Positions 51,874 through 62,515 of a stretch of 64,000 bases of DNA are shown here, piece by piece. The notes beneath the pieces were generated by a model that was given only the letters and a program-made list of their open reading frames with translations, was not told where the DNA came from and did not search any database. The position numbers and the translations under genes are program-made. Source of the DNA: Eremophila alpestris peregrina. Taxonomy: Eukaryota; Chordata; Aves; Passeriformes; Alaudidae. Each line of letters opens with the position of its first letter. Positions within the stretch are counted from its first letter, which is position 1. The stretch spans positions 822,318 to 886,317 of the forward strand of contig WMCF01000150.1 in NCBI GenBank assembly GCA_009792885.1. The letters are read 5' to 3'.

Positions 51874-54800
51874 ATGGCTGGGGGGCGGCGGCCGGCGGGG
51901 CTCGCCCTGGGCTGGGGCTGCTGCCTGCTGCTCTGCTGTGGTGAGTGGGTGCGGGAAGGGCCGGGAAGGGCCGGGGAAGGGCCGGGCGGTGCGGGGCCGG
52001 GGCCGGGCGGTGCGGGGCGGGCGGAGGCGCGCACCTGCGGAGCGCTGCGGGGCGCGGCGCGGGGTCCCGCGGAGCCTTGGTGGGGATGTCCTTCGCTCCA
52101 GGGGACACCGGGCTGCAGCGTGCGGGGCTGCGGGGCTGGATTCTGCCCCTGTGCAGCCCCCCCCGAAGTGGCAGCCAGAGGGAGGGGTGTCCCCGCAGAG
52201 CCGCGGCGGGGCCGGCAGCCGGGAGCGCTGCGCCCCTCGGGCGGTGCCTGGCGCGGCGCCGGGAATGCTCGGATCGCGGGGTCGGGGCAGCCCAGGTGGG
52301 ATCGGCTCTTCCCCGAGCGTGTCCCCGCCCGGACGGCCCCGCGATCCGGGGTGGGTCTGGGTGCCCCGTCCCGCTCTCGGGACCTCTCTGCAGCCCCCCC
52401 AGGGCAGGGCAGGTTGAGGGGTGACCCACGTGCGTTCGGCGCGCACCGGGGTGAACTGGTTGTTGTTAGGAAGCATCCACCCCTTTCCTTCTAAGGAGTT
52501 TTTCCCCTGAGCACAGTGTTTCTCTTGGCTTTTGTTTTTTTTTTTTTTTTCGCGCTTTCTTTTTTTATCCACTTTCCAGTCCATTTTCACCCTCGGGGGG
52601 TGGCTGCGCTTCCTGCCCTGCCCCGCTCCCCGCACGCCGCCCTCCTCCCCTCGCCGGGGGCCCGGGAGCGGTCCCGGTGCGCCGGCTGCTGCCGGCCCCG
52701 CTGAGCTGCGGAGGTGGCCCCGGCGCTGGGAACCTGCCCGGGCCGAGGTGTTGGAGCCAAAGTCAGGCTCAGACCGGAGTCTAGAGCAGGCTGCTTCCCA
52801 CCCCCGTCCCGTGCCGGAATCCCCTTCCCACAGCTCATGTGCCGAGCCAGGAGCCTCTCAATGGTTGGCGGCGTCGGTGTATTTGGAAGCCCAGCCACGT
52901 GAAAGGCTTGATGCTTCCCAGAAGCACAAGAGACCACGGCCAAGACATTCCCAGGCCAGCCAGAGCTGCTGGAACTGGGGGCTGAGCCCACCCCGGGGCT
53001 GCCTGAGCCGCCCCATCCCTTTGTGCACCGCGGTCTGGCTGTTAGAGAGGTGTCCGCATGTTGTCACCGAGCTGCGGGGTGGGGTTGGGAGCTTTGCCGC
53101 TCCAGGTGCACATGACGGGGTCCTGGCAGGGTGGTGAGGTTGTTTTGGGGTGCACGGTGCTGACCCCCGCTGCAGCAGAGCCCTGGCTCCGTCCCCGTCC
53201 CTGGCAGGGTGCGGGCTGGGCGGAGGTGGTTGGGTGGAGGTGCTGGGCGCTGCTGGTGGTGCTGCTTCTTGCAGCGCCGGGGCTCTGCACCCTCTTTGCT
53301 CTCTCTGTGAAGAAGACAGAGTGCGGGTGATGCTGTTCGCTGGGACACCCCGGCTCGGGGATCTTTCCTAGGGAATAGGAGGCCAGCATGTGTAGCTCCC
53401 GGGAGCAGGCGGGATCTGGCCGCAGCTGGTTTCCCTGAGAGGGAAACACAAACCCACGGCAACCTCAGGCATCCCACGTGCGGCTCCAGACCCCTGCGGT
53501 GCCCCTCCTGTCGCCCGGGGCCGGGGGCTCAGCGCCGGGGGCTCCGTGCCGCCAACGCAGCCTCGCTTCTCGCCGTCTCCCCGCACACCTCGGCTCTGCA
53601 GGAGGCTGGCGAGGGACTGTGCCGCTCCCCACCCCCTTCCCCAGCTCTAAAAGCAAATCTTTGTTCTTGCGGAGCTCTGGCTGCCGGCCGGCTGTCCGCC
53701 AGCCAGATGGAAAAGGCACGGGGGCTCTCCTTCCTTCCCCGCTCGCTCGCTCCCTGCAGACGCCCTCTCCACAGCCCGAGGTCTCCGGCTGGAGCTGTGC
53801 CAGGCACTTGGGGTGGATGGAGCTCGGTGCTGCAGCTGGGCTGCTCCACGCGTGGCTGATGGATCTCCCCAGGTTCCACCACCGAACCTGCAGCTGTGCT
53901 GGGCAAAAAGGACGATTGCCAAGTTCCCGGAGGCTGCTGTGCCAGGCTGGCTGTGCCCAGCGCCTCTTTAGCCTGCCCACGCACATAGCAAAAGGTCTCG
54001 GAGCTGTTGAAGCCAGCCTTGTGTCCCCAGGGTTGTGGGGGGACTTTGTGAGTGTCCCCTTGTGTCTGTCTTCCAGCCTGTCCCGCAGGAGGTGGGGAGC
54101 AGTGAGCCCGTTTTCCAGGCAGGGTGGGGGCTGCAGCCACCATGTCAGCCTCCTCAAGGGCAGTGGATGGTTGGGAGGGTTGTGTTCCTCATGCCAGCCC
54201 CGGATGCCAGCCATTCTCCAGCTCTGAGCTCATGGTTTCGGTTGCTCCGCTGCCTGGTTGAGGGCTCTCATGCCGAGCGGGTCAGGGGGAGGGCCAGCTG
54301 CTCTCCCAGGGGCTGCCTCTGCCTGGGGCCCTTGCCCAAGGTCTGAAAGTGATGGAGAGGCAAAGTCTGGCCTGGCTGCCTGCAGCCCGGAGTGCCAGGG
54401 GAGGCTGGGTGGGGACACGCCCCAGCCCCAGGCTTGCCCAGTTGTGCAGGTGCCCTCCTGCAGCAGGTAGCCAAGTCGTGGCCGTACAGGTGGGCAGTTT
54501 CCTCCTGAGCAAAGTTATCTTTTCCTTTGTATTCCCAGCCAAATTCCTGTCCCCGCTGTGTGCTTATCTCTGGGACTTTCACCTGTTTTTCCAGCACCTT
54601 CTTTGCTGTGCCGTGATTTGCTCATCCCTCTTTCACCCGGTGCCAACCGTAACACGCTGACGGGATGTGCCAAGGCCAAACCCAGCGTGCTGGGGAGTTC
54701 TGAGGTGGCTGGGGCTGCGTGTCGGGGCCTTTGCTGTGGCAGAAGGGCCCCCTGGCTGGGTTTTGGCTGCGTGCCACCCCATACCCACTGCAAACAAAGA

Positions 54801-57800
54801 GCATTCTGTGGGCACGGCGCTGCCCTTTGAAGTCGCCCCGCTGGTGGCTGTTACAGAGCGGGCGCTATCAAGGGAGATGTTGACACAGCTGCTTCCTCCA
54901 AGCCTCTTGTCCCCAGCTCCCATACCTGGGCTGGCTCTGTTGCTTGGGGACAGGCTGTTGTCCCCTCTGCAGGGCCGTGTGCCAGCCCAGGGCGGGCAGA
55001 GCCCCCTTAGCTTTGGCAGGGATGGTGGCAGTGACGCTCCCAGCCTTGCTGTGGTGCCGCCCTGGTCTCTGCTGTGCTCCCAATCCCTTGGGAAGCTGCT
55101 CCGTGCCCTGTCCTGGATCAATAGCCATTACCTCTCCCATTCTCTCTGGAGCAGGGCCAGCAGCTCCATTACTGCTGCAGCTGCCTGGGCTGGGAGGAAG
55201 GTGGGGTGCAGGGATGGGCAGGCTCTGCTCACAGGGGTGCTGTGCGTGGGCAGAGCTGGGCAGGGTGCAGAGAATGCTCCTTGGGAATGCTGCAGGGATG
55301 GATGCTTTGACTGCTGGGTTCCTGCTGGGGCAGCAGGGTCACAGCTGGGAGTCCTGGCTGTGCCAGGGCCATGGTGGTTAAGGACATGCTGCCTCCCAAC
55401 GGTGTCCTGGGGACACAGCTGGTGGGGGCACGACATGCCACATCCTCTCTTTGGGAGCAGGATCTCTGGCCTGAGCCCATGGGCTCTCTGTGGATGCTGA
55501 AGGCAGTGTGGCAGTGGGGTCCTGGCTGTCACTCCTGCTGGGCTGGGACACAGTGTAGAGCACGATGCACGGCTCTGCCCCACAGCTTTTGGGGGATGGA
55601 GATGGGGACAGGCTGTGCTTGCACAGCCCAACATTCCCCATTCTTCCTGCCCCTAACAGCAAATTCTGTCCCACAGCTGCAGCCAGCAGGCTGGAGATCT
55701 CCATGCCACCCGTGGTGGAAGTGGAGGTCGGGGGCACAGCTAGGATCGAGTGCAACTTCTACATCCCTGAAAATGCTTCCTACACCTACATCGACTGGTT
55801 CTACGTGAGTGCTGGCCTGGGAGGGCAGCTCTGGCTGCTGGGCTGGGGTGGCAACCAGCCTGGGGCTTCCTCCTGCCGGGCTCCCCAGCCCAGCCTCGGC
55901 CCTGGCCTTGCAGGTGGACCGCAGCAACAAGCAGGTGAGGCTGTACCACGTCACGGCCAGCGGAGTCCTGGAGGACGACACCGACTACAAGAGCCGGCTG
56001 TCCCTGGGGGAGGACAAGGCCCTGTCCCTCAGCGCAGTGACAGTGCAGGACGCCATGACCTTCGTGTGCCAGGTTGGAGCTGGCAGCTACGGCGTGGGCG
56101 AGAACAGCACCCAGCTCAGGGTCTACAGTGAGTGGCACGGGGGGGGCAGCACGGCTGGGCAGCTGCTCTGAGGGGGATCCCATCCCAACCCGTCCCTCCT
56201 AACACGTGTGCCTTCTCTTTCCAGAGGTCCCCACCACCCCTGAGATTGAGCCCAACCAAGGAGGCATCTCTGTGCAAAGCAGTGAGAGCCCAGAGGTGAG
56301 GAGAGGCTGCGCACAGGGGGAGGGGGAGGCTGCCTGCTAACCCTGACCCGGGCTCACGGCTGTCTCTGCCACCGCAGATTGCCAAGTGCGTGAGCAAAAA
56401 CAGCTTCCCACCTCCCAACATCACGTGGCACAAGAACGGGGAGCAGCTGCACGCGCAGCCGGACGGTGAGTTGGGGATGGGCAGCCAGCTCGGGGTGGGG
56501 GGCAGCCCCAGGAGCCCCGAGGGAGCCCCTGGTGTGTGGCTGTGTGCCCCGCAGAGGTGGTGATCAAGTCGATTCTGACGCACGAGTCGAGCGGGCTGTT
56601 CACGGTGAGCAGCACGCTGTACGCGCCCGTCACGCGCCAGGACAGCCACTCCCGCTTCCACTGCACCCTGCACTACTGGCTGAGGGGACAGAGACACGCC
56701 CTGGAGTCAAAGGGGGTCAAGGTCAACATCTTCTGTGAGTCTGGGGCCGGGGAAGGGCTGCGCTGGTGCCCTGCAGTGGGGCTGGGCGCTGACTGTGCCC
56801 ACCCCTGGTCCCCCAGACCCCGCCGAGCACTTGAAGCTGAGGGTGGTGTCGTCCTCGGCGCTGGTGAAGGAAGGGGACAATGTGACGCTGGTCTGCGAGG
56901 CTGATGGGAACCCACAACCCGTCTTCAGCTTCTATAAGAAAAACGTGAGGCTGGAGGGGACCGGGGCACCTCTCCCTTGGCAAACATCTCCTGGAGGGTC
57001 CTGGGGAGGGGGCCTGCGTGGGGCTAAGGACTCTGCTTTGTGCAGCGGGATGAGGGGCAGGATCTAATGTCGCTGGCAGAGCCCGACAGCGGGGTCCTGA
57101 ACCTGATTACTCCTTGTCCCCTGCCCAGAGGACCCCGGGGATGCAGTGGCTGGGTGGGAGGGGGTCTCTGTGTGGCTAAAGACTCTGCTTTGTGCCCCTG
57201 TGTGCAGCGGGATGAGTGGGACGATCTATCGTCGCTGACCGACAGCGGGGTCCTGAACCTGCACGATGTCAACAAGAGCAACACTGGCACCTACAAGTGC
57301 CAGTCCCTGGACCTGGATGACATGTCAACAATAGAGGAGGATGTGGATCTTGTTGTGAACTGTAAGAGGGAGGGGACTGGGCCCCGTGGACCTGGTGGTG
57401 GGTGCTTTGTCCCTCCTGCTCACCCTGCCCTGGTCTCCATCCCTCTCCTAGACATTGAAGGGGTCCGTGTGAAGATGGAGCCGTCCTCAACCCTTCGTGA
57501 AGGGGACAGTGTGACACTGAGCTGTGATGCCCACAGCCCCGTGGACCTGAAATACCAGTGGAGGGATGAGAAGGTGAGTAGGCATCCCAGTTCTGTCTTT
57601 GCAGCAAATTAGGCAGAGTCAGGATCTTGCTCCATCTCTCCTGAGAGGCCAGGGGAAGGATTCCCTCTTTCATGGAGCTGTAATAGTGTCACCTCCTGGC
57701 CAGTACTGCAGGGAGGAGCTCGCAGGCTGTGCATGGGAGGTGTGAACCCCTTTGGGATGTGGGCACAGAGGGCTCATTGCTGGGGATGTTCCTTCCCAAC

Positions 57801-60386
57801 AGGGCAGGAAGCTGGTGGAAGGGAACCAGCTCTTCCTGAGCAACCTCACCTTCGAAACCTCCAACACCTTCAGCTGCAAGGTGATGGCCCCGAGCGTGCC
57901 TGGGCTGGAGCAGAGCAAGAAGGTGTCCTTGGCTGTCGAGGGTAAGACCTGGCTTGGGTGCAGAGTGACCCCTGTCTGCCCAGCACCCATTTCCCTGGGA
58001 TCTGTGGGTGCAGAGTGACCATTGCCTGCCCAGCACCCATTTCCCTTGGGATCTGTGGGTGCAGGGTGAGCCCTGCCTGCCCAGCACCCATTTCCCTGGG
58101 GTCTGTGGGTGCTGATGTCCCCTGCCCACAGGGAAGCCCAGGATTGTGTCCATCAGCTCCCCGCTGTACGTGCGCCAGGACGAGGTGATCAACCTGACGT
58201 GCAAGGCCATCGCCTTCCCCCGGCCCACGGTGCAGTGGAGCATCAATGGCACGGTGAGAGCTGGCAGGGGCCAGCCTGGGGTGCCCCAGGGGCTGCCCAG
58301 GTGCTGAGCCCTGCCCTGCCTGCCCTGCCCAGGCTCACGAGTACATGGACAACCAGCACATCGCCAGCAACCTGACGGTGCGGGTGAGCCACGACCTGCT
58401 GCAGGCAGGAGCCATGTGCCGGGTGTCCAACAAGCTGGGTGTCAGTGAGAAGCACATCCAGCTGCTGGGTGAGTGTCAGGAGCTGCTCTCTGTCCCCAGC
58501 AGTGTCAGTCTCCCCCCTGGCCCAGGCACCATCTGTGCCATGCTGCCCTGGGGTGGCTGAGCTCGGTGTCTTTCCCTCCCTTCCTGCTCTTCCAGATGGT
58601 TCCATCAGGAAAGGTCAGTGTGCTGGGGGTGTCCGTCAGGACGTGAGTTATGCTCACCTCTAGCCTGGGGAGGGAGCTTGGCTGCTGGCTCTGTGCTGCT
58701 TCCCTTGCTGCTTCTCTCCCTGCCAAGCCAGGAGGGAGGTGGAGGCTCTGTCCCCAGCGGTGGGAAAGCTGCCTGCTTATCCCCAGTAAGGCCACCAAGT
58801 GAGCTTCTTACAGCCCAAACCTGCTGGGCAAGGAAGCAGAGGGATGGCCTGCTGCCTTGCAGGAATTCCTGTTGTCCACCCTCCTATGGCACATGAGGCA
58901 TGGCAGCCCAGAGCAGAATGTCTGTGTTCCTGCAGAAACTGCCCCAACGGAGCATTTCTGTACTGAAATCTGCATCCTGCAGGCAGCTGGGGAAGCACTG
59001 GAGCTTTTCTGGGAGAAGGGGCCCTTTCCTAACACAGAAGGGAAAGCTGGAGGGGGGGTCACAGTGGACCAGGCATTAATTTCTTCCTCTCCCCGTTGTG
59101 TTTAGATCAAAAGTCGACAGCAGAGAGCCAAGGGGTGATCATCGTGGCCATCATCGTGGCCATCCTTGTGGTGGCTGTGCTGGGTGCTGTCATCTACTTC
59201 CTGCACAAGAAAGGCAAGATCCCGTGTGGCCGTGCCGGGAAGCAGGACATGTAAGCACTGCCCCCTGTCCCCCAGGGGCCCGTGGGGCTGGGGGTGCTTG
59301 ATATCACTCATGCTTCCCATCCCATCCCATCCCACCGCTGCAGCTGCTCCCTGCCCAGCCCGGGGTGGGGGCACCGCGGCTTCTCCAGCTTCCCACGGGG
59401 CTCTGCCGTGCAGGGAGGAGACAGCAGAGTGGTAGAGCAGCCAAAGGACCCCTCCCCTTTGGGCAGGCCAAAACTTTCTGTGAGCTGGAGTCTCTCTGAG
59501 CCCCGGTCCCACTGCAGAGCATCCCCAAAGATGCAGCCCCAGGGCTGGACCGGCCACGTGCCCCTCCAGGCTATCGCAAACGCGTCTCAAAAATTGTCAC
59601 CTCCCTCCCCTAGCACAAAGCCAGAGGCCCGTAAAGACAAGATTGTAGTTGAAGTTAAGTCAGATAAACTTTCCGAAGAGGCGGGGCTCCTGCAGGGCGC
59701 CAACGGCGAGAAGAGAGCCGCAGCTGACCAGGTAGGACCGAGCTTCGGGAGCCGCCCCTGCCGGGCGGGGCCGCTCCGGGGACAGCCCGGGCCCGGGGCT
59801 GCTCCCAGGTCATGCTTTGCCCACCCTGCACGGGCCTCCATCACCCATCTGCAGCGCTCGGGGGGTGGCCGTGGGGATGGAGGGGAGGGGATGATTCCGG
59901 GAGGTGACAAAGCTGTGCTGGTGGCAGTGCCCGCTGCCTGCCCCGCTTTTGGCTCTGCCTCCTTCCGTGGAGCAGCAGCCAGGCTCCCCAGGGGCCTCTG
60001 GGGGAAGGGACTAAAATAGAACGAGATCTCTGGCCACAAGTCAGAGCAGAGGCTGCAGGAATGGGTCCTCTGAGCCAGAGATCTTGGGATAAGGTTTTTT
60101 TGGGACACGTGCTTTCCCCTCACCTGGGATGGAGCAGCTTTTCACAGCGTCACTGCTGGGCCACCACTGTCCCTGAGCCCGTTGTGGTTTTATTTGCCTC
60201 GGGCCAGGAGAGAGCCTGGCTGTGCACAGCTCACTCCCCTCCCCTCGGGGTGGGTGCCCCAGCTGTCCCCCAGCACACCTGCAGCAGAGGCTTTGCTTTG
60301 TGTCCATCCCTAACCGTGTGCTTTCCCTCCCCCTTTCCCTTCCGGCGGCACCGAAGAGCGAGAAATACATCGATCTGAGGAACTAG
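51874..60386 (+). CDS. MCAM: Cell surface glycoprotein MUC18 / melanoma cell adhesion molecule (gicerin, CD146)
   Basis: Single-pass adhesion receptor of endothelium, smooth muscle and neural tissue. Coding exons: 51874-51940, 55677-55804, 55914-56127, 56225-56295, 56378-56465, 56555-56734, 56817-56944, 57208-57361, 57452-57573, 57803-57941, 58132-58253, 58333-58468, 59106-59250, 59614-59731, 60357-60386. Phases agree and give 613 residues (human 646). Signal peptide 1 to about 23; five Ig domains (two V-type to about 249, three C2-type to about 516); a short stalk; transmembrane segment about 527-549 (VIIVAIIVAILVVAVLGAVI); cytoplasmic tail with KKGK next to the membrane, GLLQG dileucine and C-terminal KYIDLRN, whose YIDL is the basolateral sorting signal. 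The stalk is much shorter than the Ser/Thr-rich human one. An 18-nt in-frame exon at 58596-58613 may be optional. Intron 1 is 3.7 kb. Confidence 0.94.
51941..55676. other. MCAM intron 1, non-coding
   Basis: Intron between the signal-peptide exon and the first V-domain exon. The first 700 bp are still CpG-island sequence, as usual for regulatory first introns. A T-run lies at about 52,530-52,550. No repeat element or second gene was recognised. Confidence 0.7.
57010..57103 (+). pseudogene. Duplicated partial copy of MCAM exon 8 and its acceptor
   Basis: The sequence CTCTGCTTTGTGCAG followed by CGGGATGAG recurs at 57,031-57,054 and again upstream of the true exon at 57,208. The copy reproduces the first ~60 bases of exon 8 (through GACAGCGGGGTCCTGAACCT) and the end of the preceding intron at an offset of 162 bp. 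It then diverges into intron-like sequence without a donor, so it cannot act as a complete exon. The two copies differ at many bases, so this is an old duplication and not an assembly artefact. Confidence 0.85.
57956..58111 (+). repeat. 50-bp minisatellite, three copies, in MCAM intron 10
   Basis: A unit of 50-51 bp beginning GGGTGCAGAGTGACC and containing CTGCCCAGCACCCATTTCCC is repeated three times with few differences. The array runs up to about 20 bp before the acceptor of the next exon. Each copy contains a decoy acceptor-like CTGCCCAG. Confidence 0.9.
58596..58613 (+). CDS. MCAM: Possible 18-nt cassette exon of MCAM
   Basis: A strong acceptor (TGCTCTTCCAG) is followed by 18 bases and a GTCAGT donor. 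In the running phase it would add six residues, DGSIRK, to the stalk without changing the frame. The neighbouring exons splice correctly with or without it. Length and phase make it a plausible microexon, but nothing else proves use. Confidence 0.45.
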
Positions 60387-61438
60387 AGAGGAGACCTCCC
60401 AAGTGCTTTCTTCCTTCAAACCTTTCCTGCTCTTCGGATTGCCTTCTCCCACCCCTGCTCCAGCCCCTGGGGAGCACGGCCAGAGAGCCACCCGTGTGTC
60501 ACCGTGCAGGGGCCACCTCCCTGACTCACCTGGCCTTTACCTCAGCCCTGGGCTTGCAGGTGTTGCCTTAGCAGCAAAGCTGGACTCGCTTTACTACTCC
60601 AGAGAAGCCACAGCAATATTAGGAAGAACTTATATCCCATTAATCCCTACTTTGGTGGAAGGATTTGAGGCTCTTTCAGGTAATCTGTTCTGTACGTGTT
60701 GTGGGAAGGTTTTGGTGCGTTCTTTCTACCCCGACCTCGGTCACAGAGGCTGGTGAGATTTGGTTTTTGGGATGTGTGAGACACCTCAGGTGTAGTGGGT
60801 GCAGGTTGGAGCAGAGAGGGGTGGAAGAGGAAGGTGTTAGAGATGTTTGCAGCTTCTAAGAGGTGCTGAGTGCTTTGCTTTGTCTCTGAACCGTTCCTGG
60901 GTCAGGTTATCCCAGAGGTGCTGTGATCCCACAGGAGGAGAGGACCTGGCAGAGCACGGCAGGGGTGCCCATCTCCAGCAGGATTTAGGGTGTGTGGGTT
61001 TGGAGCTGGGGCTCCCCTCTGAACGTGGTTCATTGTAGGGACACTGCAGCACCCAGAGCTCCCACAGATGTTAATTCAGTATCAGACAGGGCCAGTCAGT
61101 GACGTCTCAGGGTTTTTCTTTTTGTGCTCAGCCATTGCCAGCCCCAGGTCCAACCCCTCCCTGTGCTTCTCTGGCACCTCTGGCTCCAGGGTGAGGAGGG
61201 GACATGGCCAAGGCCCTGCCCTGCCTCACCCCAGAGGGCTCAGCCCCTGCTGCCTCCAGATCACATCCTCTGAGCTCTGCTGGCCACTGCCTTTGTCCCC
61301 TGGCTGTCCCAGCCCTGACCAGAGGGGAGCCCTCCTCTGGTGGTGTCCAAGCAAAAGCTTTGGTTTATATATATTTTTGTTGGATTGTGTGTACATTTCC
61401 AGGAGTTTTGTTTCAGTTTGGTTTGTTTTTTTTTTTTT
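60387..61438 (+). other. MCAM: MCAM 3' untranslated region, running into the gap
   Basis: The first kilobase after the MCAM stop contains no AATAAA or ATTAAA on the plus strand that I could find. It ends in a T-run at the assembly gap. The true 3' end therefore probably lies inside or beyond the gap. Confidence 0.55.
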
Positions 61439-62033
61439 NNNNNNNNNNNNNNNNNNNNNNNNNNNNNNNNNNNNNNNNNNNNNNNNNNNNNNNNNNNNNN
61501 NNNNNNNNNNNNNNNNNNNNNNNNNNNNNNNNNNNNNNNNNNNNNNNNNNNNNNNNNNNNNNNNNNNNNNNNNNNNNNNNNNNNNNNNNNNNNNNNNNNN
61601 NNNNNNNNNNNNNNNNNNNNNNNNNNNNNNNNNNNNNNNNNNNNNNNNNNNNNNNNNNNNNNNNNNNNNNNNNNNNNNNNNNNNNNNNNNNNNNNNNNNN
61701 NNNNNNNNNNNNNNNNNNNNNNNNNNNNNNNNNNNNNNNNNNNNNNNNNNNNNNNNNNNNNNNNNNNNNNNNNNNNNNNNNNNNNNNNNNNNNNNNNNNN
61801 NNNNNNNNNNNNNNNNNNNNNNNNNNNNNNNNNNNNNNNNNNNNNNNNNNNNNNNNNNNNNNNNNNNNNNNNNNNNNNNNNNNNNNNNNNNNNNNNNNNN
61901 NNNNNNNNNNNNNNNNNNNNNNNNNNNNNNNNNNNNNNNNNNNNNNNNNNNNNNNNNNNNNNNNNNNNNNNNNNNNNNNNNNNNNNNNNNNNNNNNNNNN
62001 NNNNNNNNNNNNNNNNNNNNNNNNNNNNNNNNN
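61439..62033. other. Assembly gap (595 N)
   Basis: An unbroken run of N, flanked on the left by a poly(T) run and on the right by a tandem repeat. Both are typical causes of assembly failure. Reading frames crossing it are meaningless. Confidence 1.
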
Positions 62034-62400
62034 AGCAGGGCCTCAAGTGACCTCGGATGACCCCAATGACCCAAAGTAACCCCGAGCAGGGTCTCAAATG
62101 ACCTCAAATGACCCCAAGAAGGGCCTCAAATGACCTAAAGTAACCCCAAGACTTGAAGTATTTTTGAGCAGGGTCTCAAATGACCTCAAATGACCCCAAT
62201 GACCTACAGTAACCCCGAACAGGGCCTCAAATGACCTCGGATGACCCCAATGACCTAAAGTAACCTAGATCAGAGCCTCAAGTGACCTCAAACGACCCCA
62301 ATGACCTACAGTAACCCCGAGCAGGGCCTCAAATGACCCCAAATGACCCCAATGACCTGAAATAAACCCAAAGAGAGACTCAAGTGACCTCAATTAACCC
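62034..62400 (+). repeat. 51-bp minisatellite, about seven copies
   Basis: The unit begins AGCAGGGCCTCAAGTGACCT, continues CGGATGACCCCAATGACC and ends AAAGTAACCCCG. It recurs about seven times with substitutions such as CTCAAATGACC and GACCTACAGTAA, and one copy has an insertion. The array starts at the gap edge, so the true number is unknown. Copies contain TGACCT-type hexamers at regular spacing. Confidence 0.93.
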
Positions 62401-62515
62401 TGTGTCTTCATCTCACTCCAAATTGCCCTCACTGCACCCCACAGGGGTTTTTGGAGAGGTTTTTGCAGCCCCACTTATCCCCCATGTCACCCTCACTGAC
62501 CTCTCTGTGACCCCT

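Noticed and set aside
55658..55677. Alternative MCAM exon 2 acceptor CCTAACAG 17 bases upstream
   Set aside because: Use would shift the reading frame and destroy the Ig domain. The CCCACAG acceptor at 55,676 keeps phase.
57046..57103. Upstream CGGGATGAG copy as the real MCAM exon 8
   Set aside because: It lacks a donor and the second half of the Ig domain. The exon at 57,208 continues through the conserved cysteine motif and splices in phase.
61068..62107. Open frames crossing the run of N
   Set aside because: Artefacts of untranslated N codons in the assembly gap.
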